Below are positions 7,004 to 13,926 of a stretch of 64,000 nucleotides of DNA, piece by piece. This DNA is from Caldinitratiruptor microaerophilus. Its GTDB lineage: Bacteria; Bacillota; Sulfobacillia; Symbiobacteriales; ZC4RG38. The stretch's first letter is position 1. The number at the start of each line of letters is the position of its first letter. Location: NCBI RefSeq assembly GCF_025999835.1, contig NZ_AP025628.1, positions 124,001-188,000 of the forward strand, given 5' to 3'. Below the pieces are notes generated by a model, which saw nothing but the letters and a program-made list of their open reading frames with translations, was not told where the DNA came from and did no database searches. The position numbers and the translations under genes were made by a program.

Positions 7004-8416
7004 ATGGCACGTGTCGTGGTCGTCGGCGGCGGGTGGTCGGGCGTCTCGGCGGCCATCGCGCTGGCGAAGGCCGGGGTGGAGGAGGTCCACCTGTTCGAAA
7101 AGACCGACCAGCTCCTGGGCACCGGGCTCGTCGGGGGCATCATGCGGAACAACGGCCGGTGGACGGCGGCGGAGGAGATGATCGCCCTGGGGATGGGCGA
7201 GCCCTTCGAGGCCGTCGACGCCTGCGCCCGACATAAAGATGTCAATTTCCCGGGGCACGAGCACGCCACGCTGTACGACGTGACTCGCATCGAGCCCTAC
7301 GTCCGGCGGATCGTGGAGCAGTACGGGGTCCAGGTCCACATGATGTCCCGCGTGACCGATGTCATCCTCGAGGAGGTGCCGGCGCCGCCCTCGGAACGGG
7401 GCGGGTTCTGGACCCTGCTGGGGCAGCGGGTCCCGAAGCCGGCCAAGAACAAGCGGATCCGTGCCGTCCAGTACTACGAGAAGCACGGCGCGGACTTCCG
7501 CGGCCCGTACACACTGGAAGCCGATGTGTTCGTCGAGACCACGGGCACGGTGGGCCCGCAGTCGGAGTGCGCCCGCTATGGCAACGGCTGCGTGATGTGC
7601 GTCATCCGTTGCCCCACGTTCGGGGGACGGGTATCGATCGCGGGGCTCTGCGGGGTGCCCGAGATGATCGGGGGAGCCAACCCGGAGAGCCTGGGTTCCT
7701 TCAGCGGGTCCTGCAAGCTGATCAAGGAGTCTCTGGCGCCCTGGATCGTCGAGGAGCTCGACCGTACGGGCGTGTGCATCGTGCCCCTGCCGGACGAGAT
7801 GATCGACCGGGAGAAACTCAAGAAGAAGGCCTGCCAGCAGTACGCCGGTAAGGAGTTCGCGGAAAACATCGTCCTCCTGGACACCGGACACGCCAAGCTG
7901 ATGACATCCTACTTCCCCCTGGAGAAGTTGCGCCGCATTCCTGGTTTCGAGAACGCCCGCTACGACGACCCGTACTCGGGCGGTATCGGCAACTCCGTGC
8001 GTTACCTGGCGATCAGCCCGCGGGACAACTACCTGCGGGTCGGTGGGGTGGAGAACCTCTTCTGCGGCGGCGAGAAGGCGGGGCCGCTGGTGGGTCATAC
8101 CGAGGCCATCGTCACCGGGACCCTGGCGGGGCACAACGCCGCCCGGTACGCCTTGGGACTGCCCCTGCTCGAGCTGCCGAGGCAGCTGGCGGTCGGTGAT
8201 GCCATCGCCTTCGTCAACGAGCAGATCCGTGAGGGCGGGCTGTTCAAAAAGTACACCTTTTCCGGTGCCACTTACTTCGACCGGATGGTCGCCACCGGCC
8301 TGTACATCATGGACCGCGACATGATCCGGGCGAAGGTGGAGTCCCTCGGCCTCACCGGAGTCTTCGCCCGGCGGCTCGTGCCGGCCCGGGAGTCCCTACT
8401 GCTCGCGGGCGACTGA
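7004..8416 (+). CDS. FAD-dependent oxidoreductase with conserved Cys motif (copy 2)
   Basis: A 470-residue paralogue of the flavoprotein at 4147-5448. It shares the N-terminal VVVVGGGWSGVSAAIALAKAG fold, GIMRNNGRWTAAEEMIA, the motif GCVMCVIRCPTFGGRV, GSCKLIKESLAPWIV and KKACQQYAGKEFAENIVLLD. It differs by an insertion of about 35 residues near residue 125 (EEVPAPPSERGGFW to FRGPYTLEADV). The ATG at 7004 is chosen because GGGAGGGAG precedes it and it aligns with copy 1. An in-frame ATG at 6917 lies inside the palindrome and has no ribosome site. It is probably monocistronic, since a strong hairpin follows the stop. The two copies may act on successive or related substrates, or form a complex with different partners. 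Confidence 0.75.
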   Translation: MARVVVVGGGWSGVSAAIALAKAGVEEVHLFEKTDQLLGTGLVGGIMRNNGRWTAAEEMIALGMGEPFEAVDACARHKDVNFPGHEHATLYDVTRIEPYVRRIVEQYGVQVHMMSRVTDVILEEVPAPPSERGGFWTLLGQRVPKPAKNKRIRAVQYYEKHGADFRGPYTLEADVFVETTGTVGPQSECARYGNGCVMCVIRCPTFGGRVSIAGLCGVPEMIGGANPESLGSFSGSCKLIKESLAPWIVEELDRTGVCIVPLPDEMIDREKLKKKACQQYAGKEFAENIVLLDTGHAKLMTSYFPLEKLRRIPGFENARYDDPYSGGIGNSVRYLAISPRDNYLRVGGVENLFCGGEKAGPLVGHTEAIVTGTLAGHNAARYALGLPLLELPRQLAVGDAIAFVNEQIREGGLFKKYTFSGATYFDRMVATGLYIMDRDMIRAKVESLGLTGVFARRLVPARESLLLAGD

Positions 8417-8423
8417 TCTCGGG

Positions 8424-8464
8424 GGGCCCCGGGGAGCCAGGGGTGCCTGACAGCCCCGGGGCCC
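8424..8464 (+). terminator. Strong GC hairpin after FAD oxidoreductase copy 2
   Basis: Arms 8424-8434 (GGGCCCCGGGG) and 8454-8464 pair perfectly over 11 bp around a 19-nt loop that can form a second small stem. It begins 8 bases after the stop codon. There is no T-tract, so it may act as a Rho-independent terminator only weakly, or as a 3' stabiliser. Confidence 0.5.
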
Positions 8465-8508
8465 GTCCGGATCGCCCCGGAGGCGCCCGGCAAGGCCGTA
8501 GTCATAAG

Positions 8509-8527
8509 TGCTCATCGATGATGAGCG
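8509..8527. promoter_or_regulatory. Regulon palindrome, site 4
   Basis: TGCTCAT-CGATG-ATGAGCG: the inner 17 bp (GCTCAT-N5-ATGAGC) is a perfect dyad. It lies 28 bases before the GTG start of the four-cluster ferredoxin. It would control the five-gene operon of ferredoxin, PLP enzyme, small protein, mutase and P-loop protein. Confidence 0.8.
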
Positions 8528-8554
8528 GAAGCCGGCCGAAGGGGGGTGCCACCC

Positions 8555-8992
8555 GTGGCCCACTTCATCACAGAAAAGTGCATCGGTTGCACGGCGTGCG
8601 TGCTGGCCTGCCCTGTCGACTGCATCAGCGGTACCTGGAAGGAGCGCCACGTCATCGACCGGGGCCGGTGCATCGACTGCAGCGCTTGCGCGGCGGTCTG
8701 CCCTGTGGACGCCATCACCGGGTGGTGGGTGAGGGAACGGGTGGTGCGCCGCCCCGACTGGCCCGTGCCGGTGGTGAACCCCGAGCACTGCACGGGCTGC
8801 GACTTCTGCGTTCAGATCTGCCCCACGGGGTGCCTGGAACTGATCGGAGGCGGGCAGTTCGAGGGAATCGCCCAACTGGTGCGGGAGGCCGACTGCATCT
8901 CGTGCCGGCAGTGCGAGGAGGTGTGCGCCAAGGGCGCGATCACGATGGTCGTGCTTGGCGAGAAGAAGCAGCGCGAAGCGGGGGCCGCCTGA
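8555..8992 (+). CDS. Ferredoxin-like protein with four [4Fe-4S] motifs
   Basis: A 145-residue electron carrier with four CxxCxxCxxxC motifs: CIGCTACVLACPVDC, CIDCSACAAVCPVDA, CTGCDFCVQICPTGC and CISCRQCEEVCAKGA, at about residues 9, 37, 76 and 112. The fourth lacks the usual Pro after its last Cys. It is soluble, with no signal or membrane segment. The GTG at 8555 fits AAGGGGGG eight bases upstream; a GTG at 8546 overlaps that ribosome site. It leads the operon that includes the B12-dependent mutase, and may accept electrons from the two flavoproteins or the 2-oxoacid oxidoreductases (inference). Confidence 0.85.
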   Translation: MAHFITEKCIGCTACVLACPVDCISGTWKERHVIDRGRCIDCSACAAVCPVDAITGWWVRERVVRRPDWPVPVVNPEHCTGCDFCVQICPTGCLELIGGGQFEGIAQLVREADCISCRQCEEVCAKGAITMVVLGEKKQREAGAA

Positions 8993-9055
8993 GGCGCGGG
9001 GATGTCCCAGGCACGGGCCCCTGGCCCAATCCGACTTCCGTGGAGGGGACTTGAC

Positions 9056-10537
9056 ATGGGCGAGTTCAGGTACCGGTTCCAGCTCTACAAAGCCCTCCAG
9101 GCCAGCATCCCGGCCATCTACGCTGAGGCCCGGAAGGCGGCGGATGAGATCGGCATCCCGCCCGAGTGGCGGGGGAAGTTTGGCCTCACCGGAGCCATCT
9201 CCGGGACTCCGGCTCCCCTTCGGCGGGACATCCTGGCCGCCTCCGAAGCCGGGGCCGCGGAAGTCATCCCGCTGGCGACGCTGGTCGAGCAGATCCGGGA
9301 GATCGTGAAGGACGTGTACGGGGACGAATGGGACGTGTGCCCCGTGAACACGGCCGAAGCAGGGCTGTGGGTGGCCTTCGACACGCTGTGTACGCCCCCG
9401 GCCCTGGGGCGGGGGGACAATTATCGGGCCCGCTACATCGCCCCCCTCGAGAAGCACATGCACCATCAGGCCAGCTACGGGCGGCCCTTCCCGGCGAAGT
9501 ACAAGGACTTCCTGGCCGACCGCGGGACGACGGCCGGCGAGATGGGGTTCTACGGGAAGCGGCAGAACAACCTGGACACGGTCATCGTCCCGCTCGAAGG
9601 GGCCCAGTACCCCAACCACGGCATCAAGTACTGGCCGGTGCCCCTCCTCACGGGGGTCGACCCGGAGGCTTCGGCCCGCCGCATCGCCCGCGTGGCCGCG
9701 CAGCATGCGGAACTCCTCACGGGGTTCACCTCCCTCGGGTACGATACGCCCGGCTACGGGTACGGCGTCAAGGCGGAAGACGGGGCGCCCCTTCTCCAGA
9801 AACGTATCGGCGAGATCGCCCGGGATTACAACGTGCCCTACATCGTCGACAACGCGTGGGGACTGCCCTTCGTGGGGACCGACCCGCGGAAGATCGGCTG
9901 CGATGTCATGGTCTACTCCATGGACAAGGCAACCGGCGCCGCCACCTCGGGCCTGCTCATCGGCCGTGAGGACGTCATGGTCACCATCCGGCGCGCCCTC
10001 GGCATGCACGGGGACCGGTACGGCACCCTGGCTTCCTACGGCAAGGCGGCCTACGTCACCCAGGATCCCGGAAAGGAGGCACTTCTCACCCAGATCCAGG
10101 CGCTCAAGGTCCTACGGGACCGGCCGGAGGTCATCACCGACCCAGTGGATCGCCTCTACGAGATCGTGGTGGAGGAACTGGAGGGCCTGCCGACGGCCAT
10201 CCGTTCCGGGATCCTGGTCAGCAAGTCCTACAACTCCGGGGCGGTCGAGGTCAACTACGAGGGTACGTGGAAGGATGGGCGCATCGGGCTCCCCATCTTC
10301 TCCATCGAGGACATGTACGCCGGGACCAACATCTTCCAATCGGGCCTCGCCCAGATGGGCATCATCCCGACCATCGCGTACGACGCCAACATCTTCATCT
10401 CGCCGGGGCTCGGCACGACCGACCCGGACGGGGCACTGCGGGAGGACAAGGCCCGCCTGGCGGTCCGGGGCCTGGTGGCCCTCATGGGGATCGTGGCCCG
10501 CTACGCGGGGCTCGCGGCGGAGGCCGCGGTGTCCTGA
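9056..10537 (+). CDS. Fold-type I PLP-dependent enzyme of unknown reaction
   Basis: A 493-residue enzyme. IVDNAWGLPFVG gives an Asp at residue 265 that should contact the PLP ring nitrogen, and VYSMDKATGAATSG gives a Lys at 291 as the likely Schiff-base residue. That spacing is typical of the aminotransferase/decarboxylase superfamily. The N-terminal half is unlike common aminotransferases. It carries HMHHQASYGRPFP, and the C-terminal half has NSGAVEVNYEGTW and PGLGTTDPDGALREDKARLAVRGLVAL. I cannot name a subfamily. It is not the fold-type II thiolase (OrtB) of ornithine fermentation. The ATG at 9056 follows TGGAGGGGA. It precedes the small domain protein and mutase by 56 bases, so it should act on the mutase substrate or product, for example as a lyase, transaminase or racemase. 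Confidence 0.7.
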   Translation: MGEFRYRFQLYKALQASIPAIYAEARKAADEIGIPPEWRGKFGLTGAISGTPAPLRRDILAASEAGAAEVIPLATLVEQIREIVKDVYGDEWDVCPVNTAEAGLWVAFDTLCTPPALGRGDNYRARYIAPLEKHMHHQASYGRPFPAKYKDFLADRGTTAGEMGFYGKRQNNLDTVIVPLEGAQYPNHGIKYWPVPLLTGVDPEASARRIARVAAQHAELLTGFTSLGYDTPGYGYGVKAEDGAPLLQKRIGEIARDYNVPYIVDNAWGLPFVGTDPRKIGCDVMVYSMDKATGAATSGLLIGREDVMVTIRRALGMHGDRYGTLASYGKAAYVTQDPGKEALLTQIQALKVLRDRPEVITDPVDRLYEIVVEELEGLPTAIRSGILVSKSYNSGAVEVNYEGTWKDGRIGLPIFSIEDMYAGTNIFQSGLAQMGIIPTIAYDANIFISPGLGTTDPDGALREDKARLAVRGLVALMGIVARYAGLAAEAAVS

Positions 10538-10593
10538 ACGGGGCGGTCGGGCCCGGCACTTGCCCCCGTGCGGGCCCGGCGTAGGGGGGAGTC

Positions 10594-10857
10594 ATGGTGC
10601 ACGGCAACGCTACATGGAGTCGCGCGGTGCTGGACGGGGTGGACGTGGAGACCTTCCTGGTTTGCCGGGACGAGGGGGAGGGTCGCCAGCTCATGCTGGC
10701 CCTGATGAACAGCATGGGGTTCCAGGACGTGGACATCGTCTTCATCGAGCACCGGGGGCCAGGCGCGCGGGTCCGGGGCCGGGCATACCTCCATCGCCCC
10801 GGCGAGAGCCATCCCTTCGGAGAGGCCCCGCAGCGCCCGGGGGAGGGTCGTGCGTGA
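10594..10857 (+). CDS. Small aminomutase-type dimerisation-domain-like protein
   Basis: An 87-residue protein. The stretch from about residue 12 to 55 (VDVETFLVCRDEGEGRQLML, then NSMGFQDVDIVFIEHRGPG and VRGRAYL) resembles the alpha/beta domain that precedes the B12-binding domain in lysine 5,6-aminomutase beta (KamE) and ornithine 4,5-aminomutase (OraE). Here it is a free-standing gene. The start follows AGGGGGGAG. Its stop overlaps the GTG start of the mutase (GTGA), so the two proteins are probably made in equal amounts and form a complex. The similarity is judged by eye from pattern and length and needs a profile search. Confidence 0.6.
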   Translation: MVHGNATWSRAVLDGVDVETFLVCRDEGEGRQLMLALMNSMGFQDVDIVFIEHRGPGARVRGRAYLHRPGESHPFGEAPQRPGEGRA

Positions 10858-12683
10858 GCGGGGAAGCAGCCAAACGTGTCCTGCTGGCCCCTCTGGATCC
10901 AGTGCACGACGTGGGGCTCAAGGTCATCCGGCGGGCGCTCGAGGCAGCCGGCCACACCACCATCCTGTTGCCTCCCGACGTGCCCCCCGAGGAGATCGTG
11001 GCAGCGGCGCTGGAGCACCAGGTCGACGTCGTCCTCCTGAGCCGGACCATTGGCTACCAGGTGGCCGAGGCGGCCGCCCGGTTCGCCGACCTGGCCGAGG
11101 CCGCGGGGCTCAGGGAGCGCGTGCGGATTGCGATCGGCGGCATGGCCATACGGCCCGAACTGGCGGCGGAGATGGGGTTCGACGCCGCATTCGGCCCCGG
11201 GACCACGCCCGAGGAGGCGGTGGCCTTCGTCGAGGGCCGTGAGCCGGCGCCCGGCGAGCAGCGCGGAGCGACCCGCCGCCGGCCGGCGCTGGCTCCCACC
11301 CGCACGTACCGGTACCGGCACGCGGAGATCGGCCGGCTCCTGGAGGAGATCGCCCAGGAGTTGCTGGCCTGGGCCCACGGGCGGCTGAGCCCCGGGGTGG
11401 AGCGGGCACAGCTCCGCCAGGCCATGATCCGGGCGGCCCGGGCCGGGGAATCCACAGAGCGCCTCCGGCGGGAGTACGCACGTCTCACCGACGGAGCGGC
11501 CGCTGCCTTCTACGCGCGGGGGGACCTGCCGCCCGGGCTGCGCCGGCTGGAGGCCGGCGAACTCCAAGCCATCCGCCGCTACGCCGAGAGGGCGAACGCC
11601 GCACCGGCTGGCCCCGAACTCCGGCACGGGCAGGACACCCTGGTGTTCACGCAGTACGGGACGGGGTGCCCGATCCACGACATCGCGCACATCAAGGTCC
11701 TCGAAGGCTGGTCGGTGGACGGCGTCATCCATTTCGACCCCGCCTGGGGGGCCCGAACGGAGGGCCTGCTGGAGGGGGCGTTCACACACCAGCGCGACGG
11801 GACGGTGATCACGCCCGAGAACCTCCAGCACATCCGCGCAGGGCTGGGGCCGTACACCCTCTGGCAGGTGAGGGCGCACCGGGGGCTTAACACGGCAGAG
11901 ACCGTCGTGCTGGCGGGCGAGTACGGTGCCGACGCGACCAAGATCAACATCGCCTACGGGTCCCTGTCTGGCGGCACAGACCCCGAACGGCTGGCGGTCG
12001 ACGGCCTGGCGGCGATGCGCTATGCAGCCGAGTACCGCCTGCCTTACGACGTCGTCACGAACGAAGAGCTTTCTGGCGTACCGGCGCACAAGGCGTTCGC
12101 CGGCATGCTGATCGTGGCCCACGTGGGGCGGAGGCTGGGCGGGACCCCTTACCTCCAGCCACTCTTCTGCAAGGGGCCGGAGGCCCTGATCCGGGGTCTC
12201 ATGGATGCCAACCACGTAGACTTCCACGCGGCCAAGATACTGGCCCTCCGGCGCATCGTCGACGCGCCCATATGGCCCGGGGCCCCGGTGGGCTTCATGA
12301 CCCACACCGAGGACCGGGTGCAGTCGAGTGTCACCACGGCGCTGCACGCGGCCCTGGGGGCGAGCCTGGGCGTGGAGGCGGTGACCATCGCCTCGTCTGA
12401 CGAGGCGTACTCCGGTGGCCCGATCACGGCCGCGTCCCGGGTCGACACCCTGCGCGCCGTGGCGGAGGCCCTTCGATTCTTCGGCCGGGCGCGGATCGAA
12501 CCGACGCCGGCGGCGGAAAGCCTGGCGGACGAACTCGTGGAAGGGATCGAACAGGTCCTGCGTCGGGTGGCGGAGGTCGGCTTCGTCCGGGCCCTTTACG
12601 AGGGGGTCCTGGGTTCGCCGGAGGAAGGCGGGCACCCCGGGCGCGCCGGCCGGGGAACGGTCTACGCACGAGCGGCCCGGTAG
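10854..12683 (+). CDS. Cobalamin-dependent mutase: N-terminal B12 domain fused to TIM-barrel domain
   Basis: A 609-residue protein. Residues 5-125 form a B12-binding Rossmann domain: LDPVHDVGLKVIRRALEAAG carries the base-replacing His at residue 18, then VLLSRTIGY and IAIGGMAIRP, and a FGPGTTPEEAVAFV end. Residues about 255-600 look like the substrate-binding barrel of an adenosylcobalamin mutase: GTGCPIHDIAHIKVLEGWSV, THQRDGTVITPENLQ, GADATKINIAYGSLSGGTD and IASSDEAYSGGPI. The order, B12 domain first, is the reverse of OraE. The usual D-x-H-x-x-G is altered to D-P-V-H-D-V-G, and the Lys-rich loop that holds PLP in KamE/OraE seems to be missing. It is therefore either a new aminomutase type or a carbon-skeleton mutase. 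GTG start overlapping the previous stop. Confidence 0.7.
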   Translation: MSGEAAKRVLLAPLDPVHDVGLKVIRRALEAAGHTTILLPPDVPPEEIVAAALEHQVDVVLLSRTIGYQVAEAAARFADLAEAAGLRERVRIAIGGMAIRPELAAEMGFDAAFGPGTTPEEAVAFVEGREPAPGEQRGATRRRPALAPTRTYRYRHAEIGRLLEEIAQELLAWAHGRLSPGVERAQLRQAMIRAARAGESTERLRREYARLTDGAAAAFYARGDLPPGLRRLEAGELQAIRRYAERANAAPAGPELRHGQDTLVFTQYGTGCPIHDIAHIKVLEGWSVDGVIHFDPAWGARTEGLLEGAFTHQRDGTVITPENLQHIRAGLGPYTLWQVRAHRGLNTAETVVLAGEYGADATKINIAYGSLSGGTDPERLAVDGLAAMRYAAEYRLPYDVVTNEELSGVPAHKAFAGMLIVAHVGRRLGGTPYLQPLFCKGPEALIRGLMDANHVDFHAAKILALRRIVDAPIWPGAPVGFMTHTEDRVQSSVTTALHAALGASLGVEAVTIASSDEAYSGGPITAASRVDTLRAVAEALRFFGRARIEPTPAAESLADELVEGIEQVLRRVAEVGFVRALYEGVLGSPEEGGHPGRAGRGTVYARAAR

Positions 12684-12706
12684 GATTGACGTCTGGAGGG
12701 TCCCCT

Positions 12707-13798
12707 ATGGTGGCCATCGGTGTCGCCGGTACCGCGAAAAATACCGGCAAGACTACCACGTTGACCGCGCTCCTCCAGGTCGCGGCCGGTCTGGGCGCGC
12801 CGGTCGGGCTCACCTCGATCGGGTTCGACGGGGAAGACCTGGATCACCTGACCGGTCTGCCCAAGCCCCGCGTCGACGTCCCGGCGGGCACTTGGGTGGC
12901 CACCGCCCGTCCTCTGCTGAAGGTGGGAACGGCCCGGCTGGAGCCCGTGTCGGGCACCGGCGTCCAAACGGCCGTGGGCGAGGTGGTGTTGGCACGAGCG
13001 GAAGAAGCGGGTCGCGTGGTACTGGCCGGGCCGGCGACGGCGGCCGGGCTGCGGACGGTGCTGGCAGCTCTGCCCCGCAGCGGACTGTGCCTGGTCGACG
13101 GTGCCTTCGGCCGGATGGCGCCGATGCTGGCCACCCAGGGCCTGGTCCTGGCGACGGGGGCCGCGTACCGGCGGCAACTCCCGGCGCTCCTGGCGGAGAC
13201 GGCTGCCCTGGTATGGCTCTTCGAGCGTCCCGTTCTCGACCCTCCGGCCGGACCCGTGGTGCGGCTCCACGGGATCTTGACCCCGAATGATGCGAAACAG
13301 GCTTCCGAGGCGCTCCGGCGGTTTGGAGGCGCCGCGGGCGAACTCCGGTTGGTCCTGGGCGGCGTGGTCCCAGTCGCCGGCCTCGAGATCCTGGCGGAGG
13401 TCCTCGAAGCCCTCCCGATCGCCCCCGAGATCCAGTTCGACAACGTCATGTGCCTTGCCCTGGGTGGCCCGCCGCTGAAAGTGCGGGGCCTCCTCAGGCG
13501 ACTCGGGCGCCGCTCCAGGGTCGGGCTCGCCCGTGGGTTCCCGCTCCTGGCCGTGACCGTGAACCCGTTCTTCCCGGATGAGTCGGGCGGGAAGTTCCGC
13601 CCGGGCTACGTGGACGGCCAGCGCCTCAGGGAAGAGATGGCAGCCTCGCTCCCCGTGCCGGTGGTAGACGTCCGGCAGCAGGACGCGAGCACGGTTCTGC
13701 ACCAGGTTGTTGGAAACTTGTTATCCATGAGAGATCTTTCCATAGAAGGAATCAAACGAACCTCGTCGTATCTAAGCGTAGCACCCACTCACAAATGA
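12707..13798 (+). CDS. KamB-like P-loop protein, probable mutase reactivase component
   Basis: A 363-residue protein starting MVAIGVAGTAKNTGKTTTL. Residues 8-16 are a Walker A loop with an AKNTGKTT form that I associate with KamB, a reactivating-factor component of lysine 5,6-aminomutase clusters. Such factors release damaged cobalamin from the mutase using ATP. The rest is alpha/beta (VVLAGPATAAGLRTVLAALP, LVDGAFGRMAPMLATQGLVLATG) with no membrane segment. The ATG at 12707 follows TGGAGGG and comes 23 bases after the mutase. No KamC-like partner gene follows. The last 20 codons are unusually AT-rich and run into the palindrome at 13786-13804, so the 3' end doubles as the promoter region of the ABC importer. 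Confidence 0.65.
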   Translation: MVAIGVAGTAKNTGKTTTLTALLQVAAGLGAPVGLTSIGFDGEDLDHLTGLPKPRVDVPAGTWVATARPLLKVGTARLEPVSGTGVQTAVGEVVLARAEEAGRVVLAGPATAAGLRTVLAALPRSGLCLVDGAFGRMAPMLATQGLVLATGAAYRRQLPALLAETAALVWLFERPVLDPPAGPVVRLHGILTPNDAKQASEALRRFGGAAGELRLVLGGVVPVAGLEILAEVLEALPIAPEIQFDNVMCLALGGPPLKVRGLLRRLGRRSRVGLARGFPLLAVTVNPFFPDESGGKFRPGYVDGQRLREEMAASLPVPVVDVRQQDASTVLHQVVGNLLSMRDLSIEGIKRTSSYLSVAPTHK

Positions 13799-13804
13799 TG
13801 AGCG
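13786..13804. promoter_or_regulatory. Regulon palindrome, site 5
   Basis: CACTCAC-AAATG-ATGAGCG: the right arm is perfect and the left arm has two changes from consensus. It overlaps the stop codon of the KamB-like gene and lies 122 bases before the start of the ABC substrate-binding protein. The surrounding 13690-13800 stretch is much more AT-rich than its neighbours, as expected for a promoter. Confidence 0.65.
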
Positions 13805-13926
13805 ATGGCGGCAACGGGCGTAACGGAGGGGGGTGGAGGCCGCGGACGGCTACATACACCCATCTATCGGAGTATTCGGTTAGAAGACAAGTCAGGGTAC
13901 AAGCCAAGCTCAGGGAGGGGACTCGA

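Noticed and set aside
9705-12683. A single 992-residue frame covering part of the PLP enzyme and the mutase
   Set aside because: The part before 10854 is out of frame with the PLP enzyme and has Ser/Thr/Arg/Pro-rich nonsense composition. The real gene begins at the GTG at 10854, which overlaps the previous stop.
10594-12683. Assignment as ornithine 4,5- or lysine 5,6-aminomutase
   Set aside because: Domain order differs, the PLP lysine loop appears missing, and no thiolase (OrtAB), racemase or KamC-like gene is present. I keep only the broader B12-dependent mutase call.
12684-12706. A cobalamin riboswitch for the B12-dependent operon
   Set aside because: I looked before 8555, 9056 and 10594 as well and saw no room or sequence for the conserved B12-box structure; control seems to be by the palindrome.
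13795-13926. Upstream start for the ABC binding protein
   Set aside because: It would place 44 polar residues before a clear lipoprotein signal peptide and starts within the operator.
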